From assembly GCA_002029975.1 (NCBI GenBank), contig LQBE01000018.1:43768-95118 (forward strand): a DNA stretch of 51,351 nucleotides, in the 5' to 3' direction. Under the pieces are notes generated by a model. It was not told the DNA's origin, did not search any database, and was given only the letters and a program-made list of their open reading frames with translations. Source of the DNA: a delta proteobacterium ML8_F1. GTDB taxonomy: Bacteria > Bacillota > Clostridia > Peptostreptococcales > Acidaminobacteraceae. Positions 1-9,307 of the stretch are shown in pieces. Position numbers and translations under genes: made by a program. Each line of letters starts with the position of its first letter. The stretch's first letter is position 1.

Positions 1-3000
1 CTCAAAGAAAAGGAAGCCCTTGTGGGAATGATGTTCGAGGTCTCATCGGATGCCATAGTCTTTATGGACCCGGAAAAAGAGAAAATTGTCCATTTCAACA
101 AAGAAGCCCACAGCCGTCTGGGCTATACGGCGGAGGAATTCAAGGAACTCAGGATTGCAGACTACCAGTATGAACTTGATCAGAAGTCAATCACTCAAAA
201 AATCAAAAGTGTCATGGCCCGGGGCAGTCTGCGCTTTGAATCAAAGCATCGCAAAAAAAACGGCGAAGCCGTTGAAGTGCTGGTGACCCTGACGGCGGGG
301 GTATACAACGGTCGCACGATTCTCAGCAGTGTGGCCCAGGATATCACCGGGCAAAAGATGTACCAGAGAAGAATCGAGGCCAGCAACCAACGCCTCAAAA
401 GACAGAATCAGCTGCTTCAGGAAATCATGGCCATGCCTTCGGTGACCGAAGGGGATGTCCTGGCCTTTGCCCCTGAAATCACTGAGAAGATTGCCGTGGG
501 ACTTGAAATTCCCCGGGTATCCATCTGGATTTATGAGGGGGAGACTGAAGACCTGAAATGTGTGGACCTCTACGAAGGGGAAAAACACCGGCATTCCAGG
601 GGGATGGTTTTGAATAAAGACCAGGCGGCCCAGGAAATTGAATATTTCAGGACTCATCGCTACCTTGATGCTTCAAAAGCCCTGGAGGATTCCAGGACCC
701 GGGGACTCACTGAGGAATATCTCATTCCCAACGGGGTGGTGTCCATGCTGGACTTGAGCATCACGTCAAGGGGCAAAAGCCTCGGGGTGATTTGCTTCGA
801 ATAAACCCGGGAAGTCCACGAGTGGACGGGAGATGAAATCGCCTTTGGAACCAGTGTGGCGGATCAACTGGGAATGGGTTTTCTCAACCAGGAAAGACTG
901 TCACTGCTGAAGGATCTGGAGAAGAACCAGATATTCCTGGAAAGGGCCCAGGAGGTTTCAAAGACAGGGCACTGGTTTGCCGATTTCAAGGAGGGCATTA
1001 CGGAGGTTTCGGAGGAAACTGCGAGAATTCTGGGCATGGACTACCACAGGGACATCACCCGGGAGGCTTTTTTCAAACTGCTCAGTGATGAAGACGTCAA
1101 CCCCTTCAATCGGATGGTCAGTGAAGCCATCAAACAAAAGAAACCCCTCGATGCACAAGTCAGAATCAGGGTGGAGGGGCAGACCAAATGGGTGGATATC
1201 AGAGGATATTTCGAGTATGACAGTGAGGGGGGACCCTCAAGGGGTCTCGGAACGATTCAGGATATCACAGAGCAGGTTGAAGCGGCGAAGGAACTTGAAA
1301 TTTATCGGGAAAATCTTGAAGAGATGGTAAAAGAACGGACAAAGGAACTCCAGATTGCCAAGAAGGCTGCCGATGAAGCCAACCAGGCCAAGAGTCTGTT
1401 TTTGTCCAACATGAGTCATGAAATTCGAACCCCCCTCAATGCAATCATCGGATACGCTCATCTGATCCAGAGGGAGAGTCTCAGCGCTAAGCAGAAGGAG
1501 CAGATGGAAAAGCTCGATACCGCAGCCAAGGGACTGGTTCAGATTGTCAATGATATCCTGGACTTGTCAAAAATTGAAGCCCACAAGATGACCCTGGAAA
1601 GCCATGACTTTGAGCCGGCAAGAATCATCGACAACATCATCAGTCTGGTCCGTGAAGAGGTGGAAAAAAAGCAGATTGCCCTTGTAGTGGATTTTGATCA
1701 CATTCCCAGGATAGTCCAGGGAGACGGGGTGCGTCTGGGTCAGGTTTTGCTGAATCTAGTGGGGAATGCCGTGAAGTTTACCGAAGAGGGAGAGGTCAGA
1801 ATCCGGGGAAAAGTCTCAGGACGGGAAGGGGAGCTATTACGCCTCAGATTTGAAGTGGAGGATACGGGAATCGGGATGACGGACGAACAGATTCCGAGAC
1901 TCTTCAATGACTTTCAGCAGGCGGATGATTCCACTACCCGGAGGTTCGGCGGAACGGGACTGGGTCTTTCAATCAGCAAGAAAATCACTGAGCTGATGGG
2001 GGGGTAAAATCGGCGCTGAGAGCACCTTTGGCGTGGGCAGCATTTTTTGGATTGAGATTCCCTTCAAAGGGGCCACCCAGAAGTTTGAAACGTCAAAAAA
2101 ATTCAAATCCCTGGTCAATCAGCGGGTACTGGTGATCGATGATGACAATGAGGCCTTGGAGTTATTCAGTGAAATGGTCAAGGAGCTCGGCATGCAGGTG
2201 CAGGGTGCTTCCTCAGGAACTGAGGGTCTTGAAAAGCTGCTTGAAGCCGATGAAGCCGCTCCCTTTGATCTGATGATTGTGGACTACAGGATGCCCGGCA
2301 TGAACGGGGTTCAGACCATACGGGCCATGCGGGAAAAAACCCTGAAAAACCCGCCGGAGGTGCTGATGCTCACAGCCTATGGGACTGAGGTCTTCCAGGA
2401 TGACCTGGCAGGTATCGGCATCAACAAGGTGCTCATCAAACCAGTGACCCCCTCTGGACTTTACGATGCCTTTGAGGAACTCCTCCAGGGGAAGGGATAT
2501 GACACAGTCACTGATCAGGGGACCGGAAGATATGAAAGCGCCCTTGGTCAGTATGCAGGAGCCAGGATACTTCTCACGGAAGACAGCCTGATCATTCAGG
2601 AAATCACCAGTGAGTTGCTCAAAAATGTCGGCATTGAAACCACCCTGGCCCACAACGGTGCCGAGGCGGTGGACCTTATGGCGTCTACTGGTTTTGACAT
2701 GATTCTCATGGATGTGCAGATGCCGGTGATGGACGGGCTCGAAGCCACAAGGAGAATCAGAAGCCTGGACCGGGGAAGGGAGATTCCCATTGTCGCCATG
2801 ACCGCCAATGTTTTTGAAGAGAATATCAAGGAATGCCTTGCAGCCGGGATGAATGACCATCTGCCCAAGCCCATTGAGCCGGAAAGACTGTATAAAAAAA
2901 TTCTGGAGTGGCTCAAGGATCTGGATTCAAGCAAAGAACGCCCCGTGGTCACTCCCGCTGAGGTGGAGGTGAAACCCCCCGATGCCCTGTTGATGAAAAG

Positions 3001-3586
3001 TCTGAAAGAGTTGAAGGAAGTCGATGTCAATGCCGGTTTGAACCTGTCCGGGGGAAACCCGGAGGGTTTTGTCAAACTGCTCATGGGTTTTAAGAATCAC
3101 TACTGGGACTCAGGCAGAATACTTGTTCAAAAAGGCCGGGAAGCTGATTATCAAGGAGTCTCCGGGCTCGTTCACGGACTCAAGGGAACCGGTGGATCCC
3201 TGGGCATGGGAAGAATATTCACCCTGTGTCTGGAAGTGGAGAGTGCCATTGAGAAAAAAGAGGAAGCGCCAAAGATTCTGGAGAAAATTGAAGCCCTGGG
3301 CCGGGCCCTTGAGGGGATGAATCGCCAGCTTGAAGAGCTTTCCAAGAGCTATACAAAACGTGAATCCCTGGTGGTCGGGGAAACCGGAGAAATCCAGCAA
3401 CACATAGAGGCCCTCAGGGAAAGACTGGTGGTCTATGATACGGAGGCCATCCGGGTGTTCCATCGGTTGAAAGACGCCATGGGGGATTCTCCTGAAACCG
3501 ATACGGAGGGATTCAAGCTGCTGCAGGGGCATATTGAAAATTTTGAATTTGACGAGGCGCTGGAGATTCTTGGTGAAATCTTTTAG
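1..3586 (+). pseudogene. Broken hybrid sensor histidine kinase (PAS-GAF-PAS-HisKA-HATPase-REC-REC-HPt), 5' partial
   Basis: One kinase split into three reading segments. The frame is already open at base 1, so the start lies outside the window. Segment 1 (to 804) has a PAS domain and the first part of a GAF domain, stopped by TAA at 802-804 after the residues VICFE. The same frame continues directly with TREVHEWTGDEIAF, normal GAF sequence, then a second PAS, HisKA (SHEIRTPLN, phospho-His codon 1417-1419), an N box and G boxes (DTGIGM, GGTGLGLS). It ends at TAA 2005-2007 just after seven G (1998-2004). Removing one G restores [10 protein letters not shown] and joins the last segment. That segment has two receiver domains (Asp in MIVDYRMPG and MILMDVQMP) and an HPt domain (VHGLKGTGG, His codon 3173-3175). 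The domain order is that of a multistep phosphorelay kinase. Two independent lesions suggest a decaying gene; a sequencing error could explain the G run but less easily the TAA. Confidence 0.85.
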
Positions 3587-3616
3587 AGACTCTGGGAAAA
3601 CCCGCTGTTTGAAGCC

Positions 3617-3652
3617 AACAGGGACCCGGTTCGATTGAACCGGGTCCCTGTT
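3617..3652. terminator. Bidirectional intrinsic terminator
   Basis: A perfect 16-bp stem (AACAGGGACCCGGTTC, 3617-3632, with its complement at 3637-3652) and a GATT loop lie between two convergent genes, the kinase on plus and the cupin gene on minus. The flanking T runs are weak, but position and stem strength fit a shared terminator. Confidence 0.75.
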
Positions 3653-3655
3653 CTG

Positions 3656-4162
3656 TCAGTAGATCAAGGGACCAGTCAGGGCTTTGATTTCTTTTTCAAA
3701 AGCAGGCCACTGCTTTAGCAGAAAATCTCTTTCTCCAAGGGTGTAGTCTCTTTGGTCGTAACCTGGGGTCATGGTGGTTCCCAAGAGGGCGAAGGAACCA
3801 CCCGGCTTCAATCGAAGGCCCTGGTAGGCATGGGCTCTGACCAGATACTGGACCTGCATTTTTTCCTTGAGGTTCTGTCCGAGGGTGATGATTTCCTGAC
3901 GGCCTTTTGGCTCCAGGACAAGAAGTTCCACGGGATCCCCCAGATAAAAGTGGTAGATTTCATCCCCCTTCAAGGAATGGAGATGAGAAAAATTCTCCCG
4001 GGTCAGAAGATAGTAGATGCAGGTGCCTGCCGGGCGCTCCTGACCGGTTTTGAGATCCCTGACCACGGCTTTGGAGCGGTAGGTGTTGCGGTATAATCCT
4101 CCCTCCCCCAGAAGAGGTTCGAGTTCAAGGGACTGTATCAGATATTCCTGGGTGATTTTCAA
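3656..4162 (-). CDS. Cupin-domain protein, DUF985/Cupin_5 family (YML079-like)
   Basis: About 168 residues forming a single small cupin barrel. The N-terminal GEGGLYRNTYRS, the central FSHLHSLKGDEIYHFYLGDP (metal/ligand-type His and Glu) and the C-terminal PGYDQRDYTLGERDFL are typical of the DUF985 family, whose biochemical role is poorly known. I chose the TTG at 4162-4160 because GGAGG lies four bases before it. This start also overlaps the TGA of the upstream oxidoreductase gene (TTGA), implying translational coupling. A GTG at 4177 would add MGGGS. It probably shares an operon with the Gfo/Idh/MocA gene. Confidence 0.75.
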   Translation of the reverse strand: MKITQEYLIQSLELEPLLGEGGLYRNTYRSKAVVRDLKTGQERPAGTCIYYLLTRENFSHLHSLKGDEIYHFYLGDPVELLVLEPKGRQEIITLGQNLKEKMQVQYLVRAHAYQGLRLKPGGSFALLGTTMTPGYDQRDYTLGERDFLLKQWPAFEKEIKALTGPLIY

Positions 4163-5220
4163 AGAACCTCCACCCACTTTCCCTGAGTCTGGGAGCTTTT
4201 GAGGATAGCGTTGGCAAGGCGTGTGATATGGGCGCCTTCTTGAAAGCCGGGGCCTGAATTCTTTTCTCCCCTTTTGACAGCCTGGTAGATATCTTTGAAA
4301 TGAGCCTCGAAGGAGGATTGAAAATTGTCGGTGAAATGGAAATGCTCCGTGGTGTCCTTCAGGGCCAGGCTCAGATGCTGATGGTCTTGTGAGGACCAGT
4401 TCAAGGTGCCGGCATCTCCGCTAATCCTGATTGAAAGATCGTTTTCATGGCCGTGGGAGACTTCGGACAGAACCAGGGAACCCAGGGTGCCGTCTTCGAA
4501 AATCATCTGAAGGATGGCGGCATCCTCAGAGGTGACGTGGACAAGGGGCCCGTCGATTTCCGGGGAATCCGGAGGATACATGATTCCTTTATCCAGGCGG
4601 CGCAGGGGGTTGAAGGATTTCATCAGAGCGCTGACCTTGAGGATTTTCTGACCGCTGAGGTACTCGGACAAATCCAGCCAGTGGGAACCTATTTCGGTTA
4701 CAGCCCTCATGGGTCCGGCCAGAAGAGGGTCATATCGCCATCCATAGGGTGCCGGCAGAATATGAAAGGCCTGAAGATAGTAACCGTGGATCAGCCGAAG
4801 GGGGCCCAGAGTTCCGGCGTCAATCAGTGAGCGCGCCTTTTGGATAGATTTGTAGAAGCGCAGGTTGAAATTGACAGCATGGATTCCCGGATAGTCCCGG
4901 GCAAATCTTTCGATGGCCCAGGCTTCATCGTCGGCGACGGTGAAGGGTTTTTCTGTGACAATGTTTTTTCTCATTTCCATGAGTGCCAGGATCAGGGGAC
5001 CGTGGGTGACTGGAGGGGTACAGATGTGGACGGTGCTGATTTCTGGATCCAGGAAGACTTTCAGATGGTCACTGAAAACCGGGATACCCTGTGCCCGGGC
5101 AAAGGCCTGGGCGGTTTGAAGCCGGTGGTTCATGACGGCGGCAACCTCGATGCCGATGGCCCTGAGGGCCCTGACATGGATTTCAGCAACACCGCCTGTA
5201 CCGATGAGTCCTGCTTTCAT
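4159..5220 (-). CDS. Gfo/Idh/MocA-family NAD(P)-dependent oxidoreductase
   Basis: About 353 residues. The N-terminal MKAGLIGTGGVAEIHVRAL is a Rossmann nucleotide-binding motif. THGPLILALMEMRKNIVTEKPF carries the EKP signature, whose lysine is catalytic in this family, and the C-terminal half is the usual alpha/beta substrate domain. Members oxidise or reduce sugars, inositols and other polyols; the substrate here cannot be read from sequence. The ATG at 5220-5218 is preceded by GAGGAGG, so I prefer it to the in-frame TTG at 5235. It is the first gene of a two-gene minus-strand unit, divergent from the nucleoside transporter operon. Confidence 0.85.
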   Translation of the reverse strand: MKAGLIGTGGVAEIHVRALRAIGIEVAAVMNHRLQTAQAFARAQGIPVFSDHLKVFLDPEISTVHICTPPVTHGPLILALMEMRKNIVTEKPFTVADDEAWAIERFARDYPGIHAVNFNLRFYKSIQKARSLIDAGTLGPLRLIHGYYLQAFHILPAPYGWRYDPLLAGPMRAVTEIGSHWLDLSEYLSGQKILKVSALMKSFNPLRRLDKGIMYPPDSPEIDGPLVHVTSEDAAILQMIFEDGTLGSLVLSEVSHGHENDLSIRISGDAGTLNWSSQDHQHLSLALKDTTEHFHFTDNFQSSFEAHFKDIYQAVKRGEKNSGPGFQEGAHITRLANAILKSSQTQGKWVEVL

Positions 5221-5295
5221 GGAAAACCTCCTCAAAAAATTGATAAAAAAACGGGTGTCAAAAGATGGTTTTTATGATATCATCTTATCAAGAAG

Positions 5296-5321
5296 CAACT
5301 TGTATGACAATAGACAAGTTG
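5296..5321. promoter_or_regulatory. Candidate operator for the downstream GntR/HutC regulator
   Basis: An inverted repeat CAACTTGT - 10 bases - ACAAGTTG lies 42 bases before the BMP lipoprotein start, and a shorter TTGT-ATG-ACAA repeat sits inside it. HutC-type GntR repressors typically bind palindromes containing TTGT/ACAA arms. The regulator encoded in the same operon (10287-11021) is the obvious partner. No convincing -35/-10 pair could be fixed here, although ATGATATCAT (5274-5283) is A/T rich. The assignment is inferred. Confidence 0.45.
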
Positions 5322-5362
5322 AAAGGAATCTGGTGATTATTCAATTACAGGGAGGGGAAAAA

Positions 5363-6532
5363 ATGAAAAAATTATGGTTGGCTGCGGTTCTGTTGTTATT
5401 GATGCTGTTGGTGTTTACGGGATGCAGTGGTCCTGCTGAGGAAGAACCGCAAGATCAAAGTCCCGCTGTGGAGGATCCCGCCGAGGAGGGCGAAGCGGCT
5501 GAGGAAGGTCTGAAAATTGCGATTGTAACCAGTCCTTCAGGAGTGGATGACGGCAGTTTCAATGAGGACAACTACAATGGCATTTTGAATTTCATTGAAA
5601 AACATCCCAGTGCTTCAGTGACCCCCATCAATGAAACCACTGGCGATGTGGCGGCGGCGGTTCAGGCAGTTGCCGATGTGGTGGCGGATTATGATGTCAT
5701 TGTGACTCCGGGATTCCAGTTTGCAGGAATATCGGAAATCGCCGTGAACAATCCAGAGAAAAAATTCATTCTGGTGGATTCCGATCCGGCCCCTGTAGGG
5801 GATCAGACGGTCTTTGACAATATCTATGCCATGACCTTCGCAGAAGAGGAAAGCGGATTTTTCGCCGGAATCACTGCGGCTCTTGAAAGTGCAAACGGCA
5901 AGGTGGCTGTGGTCAACGGCATTGCCTTCCCTTCGAATGTCAACTACCAATGGGGCTTTGAATCCGGCGTCAATTACGCCAACAAACACTACGAGTCCAG
6001 TGCTGAAGTGGTGGAGTTGCCCTCCTATGCCGGCACCGATGTCACCGGAGCTGATGTTGGGGGCAACTATGTGGGCAATTTTGCGGATCCGGCTACGGGA
6101 AAAGTAGTGGCCAATGCCCTTTTGGCCGAGGATGTGGACACGGTCTTTGTGGCGGCAGGATTCTCTGGAATGGGGGTTTTCACGGCTGCGATGGAGGCGG
6201 GTGACACCAATATCATCGGCTGTGATGTGGACCAGTTTGACGACGGTCAGTATGCTGACGGCAACGTGATACTGACTTCTGTTCTTAAGAATATGGCCAT
6301 CAACGTGGAGCGGCAGCTTGTGGCGATTGAAGAAGGCACTTTCAAAGGTGGCAATGAAACCCTCAGGGCTGATACGGATTCCACAGGCTATGTCTCTTTG
6401 GAGGGTCGTCAGCAGCTGGGGGAAGAGACCCTGGAGATTTTGAAAGAGGTCTACGATCTTGTGAAAGACGGTCAAATCATACCATCCGCCAATTTCAACG
6501 GATATACGCCAGAAGATTTTCCAGGGCTTTAG
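5363..6532 (+). CDS. BMP-family nucleoside-type ABC transporter substrate-binding lipoprotein
   Basis: About 389 residues. MKKLWLAAVLLLLMLLVF followed by TGC is a lipoprotein signal with the lipidated Cys near residue 24, then a Glu/Ala/Pro-rich linker. The mature part matches the BMP/Med family: KIAIVTSPSGVDDGSFNEDNYNG at the start, DYDVIVTPGFQF, AMTFAEEESGFFAGI, and VAAGFSGMGVFTAAMEAGDTNIIGCDVDQ. BMP proteins bind nucleosides (guanosine-, adenosine- or purine-type) outside the cell. The ATG at 5363 follows GGAGGGGAAAA and begins a proper signal peptide; an in-frame extension back to 5132 has no such support. First gene of an operon with ATPase, two permeases, regulator, mtnA and phosphorylase, so the ligand may be methylthioadenosine, methylthioinosine or a deoxynucleoside (inference). 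Confidence 0.9.
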   Translation: MKKLWLAAVLLLLMLLVFTGCSGPAEEEPQDQSPAVEDPAEEGEAAEEGLKIAIVTSPSGVDDGSFNEDNYNGILNFIEKHPSASVTPINETTGDVAAAVQAVADVVADYDVIVTPGFQFAGISEIAVNNPEKKFILVDSDPAPVGDQTVFDNIYAMTFAEEESGFFAGITAALESANGKVAVVNGIAFPSNVNYQWGFESGVNYANKHYESSAEVVELPSYAGTDVTGADVGGNYVGNFADPATGKVVANALLAEDVDTVFVAAGFSGMGVFTAAMEAGDTNIIGCDVDQFDDGQYADGNVILTSVLKNMAINVERQLVAIEEGTFKGGNETLRADTDSTGYVSLEGRQQLGEETLEILKEVYDLVKDGQIIPSANFNGYTPEDFPGL

Positions 6533-6603
6533 AATCGGACAGGGTTTCAAGAGAAGCGGGAGATTTTTCTCCTGCTTTTCTTCGATTGATGGGGTGGGCA
6601 TAG

Positions 6604-8184
6604 ATGAACAACAGTATTCAAATTCACAAAATGAATAGGAACGATGAAGCATCCATTGCTGTGAAACTGAGTCATATCACCAAGCGCTTCCCGGGAATTG
6701 TTGCCAATGACGATATTTCCCTTAAAATCAACAAGGGGGAGATATTTGCCCTGCTGGGTGAAAACGGTGCGGGAAAATCTGTTCTGATGAGTATCCTCTT
6801 CGGACTCTACGAGCCGGAGGAGGGGCAGTTGTGGATCAAAGGAAAACGGGTGGAGCATTTTTCCCCCAGGGAAGCCGCGAAACTGGGGGTGGGAATGGTG
6901 CACCAGCATTTCAAACTCGTGGAGAACTATACCATTGCCCAGAATATTGTACTGGGGATGGAACCGGTGAAGAGTTTTTTAGGGAAAATCCCCCTGGTCG
7001 ACAAGGATCGTATCAGGGACAGCATCCAGGCGCTGGCCCGTCGATTCAAGCTTGACATCAATCCCGACCAGTTGATCAGTGAGGTCAATGTGGCCACCCG
7101 GCAGAAGGTGGAGATTCTCAAAATGCTCTACCGGGAGGCGGATATTCTGATTTTTGATGAACCCACAGCAATACTGACTCCCCAGGAGATTGACTACTTG
7201 ATGGATATTATTCGAGAACTCCGGGAGGGAGGAAAAACCGTGATTCTGATTTCCCACAAACTGGAGGAAATCAAGGCGGTTGCCGATCGATGCGGAATTC
7301 TCAACCGGGGAAGGCTTGTGGATATCAGGACGGTTGCCAGCACCACCACCAGGGAGATGGCGAATCTCATGGTGGGGCGTGAGGTGATTCTTGAAGTGCA
7401 CAAAGCTCCCGCCCGCTTTGGCAGGACCGTTCTTGAGGTCGAGGATCTGAAGGTGACCAGCAGGGAGAAGCTGGAGGTGGTCAAGGGGGTCTCCTTTTCA
7501 GTCCGTCAGGGAGAAATCTTCGCCATCGCGGGGGTGGCCGGAAACGGTCAGACAGAAATTGCCGATGCCATCACCGGTCTTGTACCCATAACCTCGGGCA
7601 GGGTGAAGCTCCTGGGCAGGGAAATCACAGAACTCACGGTGCGGGAGCGAAATTTAAGCGGGATTTCCTACATTCCTGAAGACCGGCAGTCCTACGGGCT
7701 GATTCTCGATTACGATTTGAGCTACAATCTGGCCCTCAGGAACTATTTCAAAGAACCCTTTTCTTCTCCCGGGGGGAAGCTCAATCCCGCTGAATTTTCA
7801 AAATATGCCAAAGGACTCATCAGGGATTTTGATATCCGGTCCAACCGGGGGGAGGCAAGCCAGCTCAGGAGTCTCAGTGGAGGCAACCAGCAAAAGGCCA
7901 TCATTGCCCGGGAAATCGACCAGGATTCCCCCCTTGTGATTTTTGTACAGCCCACCAGGGGATTGGATGTTGGTGCCATTGAAAACACCTGGAGTCAGAT
8001 TTTGAAGGAGCGTGAAAAGGGCAAGGGAATCCTGCTGGTTTCTTTGGAACTTGAAGAAATCATGACTCTTGCGGATACCATCGGAGTCATTTTCAACGGG
8101 GAACTCCTCAAGGTCAAAGAGGCAAAGGAGTTTTCAAAAAGTGAAATCGGCGAGTATATGATGGGGGTGAAAAAAGATGCCTAG
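6604..8184 (+). CDS. Nucleoside-type ABC transporter ATP-binding protein (YufO/NupO-like, two NBDs)
   Basis: 526 residues with two nucleotide-binding domains in tandem, as in sugar and nucleoside importers. NBD1 has Walker A GENGAGKS, Q-loop GMVHQHFKLVENYT, Walker B ILIFDEPTA and switch SHK. NBD2 has the usual relaxed Walker A (GVAGNGQTE), signature LSGGNQQKAIIAREID and QPTRGLDVGAIE. The NBD1 signature is unusual: VNVATRQKVEI stands where I expect LSVGEQQRVEI. The last eight bases overlap the first permease gene. It powers uptake together with the lipoprotein at 5363 and the permeases at 8177 and 9304. Confidence 0.92.
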   Translation: MNNSIQIHKMNRNDEASIAVKLSHITKRFPGIVANDDISLKINKGEIFALLGENGAGKSVLMSILFGLYEPEEGQLWIKGKRVEHFSPREAAKLGVGMVHQHFKLVENYTIAQNIVLGMEPVKSFLGKIPLVDKDRIRDSIQALARRFKLDINPDQLISEVNVATRQKVEILKMLYREADILIFDEPTAILTPQEIDYLMDIIRELREGGKTVILISHKLEEIKAVADRCGILNRGRLVDIRTVASTTTREMANLMVGREVILEVHKAPARFGRTVLEVEDLKVTSREKLEVVKGVSFSVRQGEIFAIAGVAGNGQTEIADAITGLVPITSGRVKLLGREITELTVRERNLSGISYIPEDRQSYGLILDYDLSYNLALRNYFKEPFSSPGGKLNPAEFSKYAKGLIRDFDIRSNRGEASQLRSLSGGNQQKAIIAREIDQDSPLVIFVQPTRGLDVGAIENTWSQILKEREKGKGILLVSLELEEIMTLADTIGVIFNGELLKVKEAKEFSKSEIGEYMMGVKKDA

Positions 8185-9307
8185 ATTGCGATTGAAAGTC
8201 CTCGGCAATGAAAATTGGCAGTGGATTTCCATCCCCCTTCTATCGGTGTTTTTTGCAATTCTCACCGGCAGTGCCGTAGTGCTCCTGATGGGGAAAAGTC
8301 CCGTGGATACCTACCTGGGCATCCTCCAGGGGGCCGGGTTTGTGCCCAAGGCGAATTATGCCGGGGGTACCGGCATGCTGACGGATTTCATGAGTTTCCT
8401 GGATGCCATGGCCCCCATGCTTTTTGCTGCTCTTGGGGTGACAGTGGCCTTTAAAGCGGGACTTTTCAATATCGGAATTTCAGGACAAATGCTGGCGGGT
8501 GGATTTCTGGCGACTGTTCTCATCGGTTACTCTGACCTGCCCTGGATGCTGGCCAAACCGCTGGTTCTTGTGATTGCCGGTACTGCGGGCGCCCTGGCCG
8601 GAGGCTTCATCGGCTATCTCAAATACCGCTTCAATATCAATGAAGTGGTTTCAAGCATCATGACCAATTATATTCTGGCCTATCTTATCAGCTTTATTAT
8701 CAATACCGCCTATGTCAACCCTGTTTCAAGGCAGTCGGAGTATATCAATCCCTCGGCAGCCCTGACTATCAAGGGGGTGTCAGTTGCTTCTGTCAAGGTG
8801 AATCTGTCTATTGGCATTATCCTGGCACTCCTTGCGGCAATCCTGCTGCACTATCTCATCAACAAAACCCGGCTGGGATTTGAAATCAAGGCAGTGGGGG
8901 CCAACCGCAAAGGGGCACAGTACGCCGGTATCAATATCGGCAGGACCATGGTGACCGCCATGATGATCAGTGGCGCCTTGGCGGGACTTGCCGGGGCCAC
9001 TTTTTACCTGGGCTATTTCACCTCAATCCAACCGGGAGTGCTTTCGGGACTGGGCTTTAATGCCATAGCGACCTCTCTATTGGGAAACATTTCTCCCCTG
9101 GGGGTCATTCTTTCCTCTATTCTCATAACGATTCTCGACAAGGGTGCGACCTTCATGAGTTCCAAAGTGGGGGTAGTGAAGGAGATTTCCGGGGTGATTA
9201 CCAGCCTGATACTGCTCTTCAGCGCCATGGGAGCCTATTTCCGATATCTCATTGCCAAGAAGCAACCCGAATATGAGTCCGGTGGGGAAGAGGAGGCGCA
9301 CAAATGA
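8177..9307 (+). CDS. Nucleoside-type ABC transporter permease 1 (YufP/NupP-like)
   Basis: 376 residues, strongly hydrophobic with repeated membrane segments. Characteristic stretches are AMAPMLFAALGVTVAFKAGL, FNIGISGQMLAGG and ALAGLAGATFYLG, as in BPD_transp_2-type permeases of the BMP/nucleoside class. A long N-terminal part before the conserved core is normal for this first permease. It begins eight bases inside the ATPase gene and its end overlaps the second permease by four bases (ATGA), so the genes are translationally coupled. With 9304-10266 it should form a heterodimeric channel. Confidence 0.9.
   Translation: MPRLRLKVLGNENWQWISIPLLSVFFAILTGSAVVLLMGKSPVDTYLGILQGAGFVPKANYAGGTGMLTDFMSFLDAMAPMLFAALGVTVAFKAGLFNIGISGQMLAGGFLATVLIGYSDLPWMLAKPLVLVIAGTAGALAGGFIGYLKYRFNINEVVSSIMTNYILAYLISFIINTAYVNPVSRQSEYINPSAALTIKGVSVASVKVNLSIGIILALLAAILLHYLINKTRLGFEIKAVGANRKGAQYAGINIGRTMVTAMMISGALAGLAGATFYLGYFTSIQPGVLSGLGFNAIATSLLGNISPLGVILSSILITILDKGATFMSSKVGVVKEISGVITSLILLFSAMGAYFRYLIAKKQPEYESGGEEEAHK

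Noticed and set aside
802-804. Recoding of the in-frame TAA in the kinase (readthrough or special amino acid)
   Set aside because: TAA is not used for selenocysteine or pyrrolysine, and the second lesion nearby supports decay rather than recoding.
5615-6652. Long minus-strand open frame of 345 codons opposite the BMP gene
   Set aside because: Antisense shadow: no ribosome site, no recognisable domain, and the plus strand encodes a clear lipoprotein.
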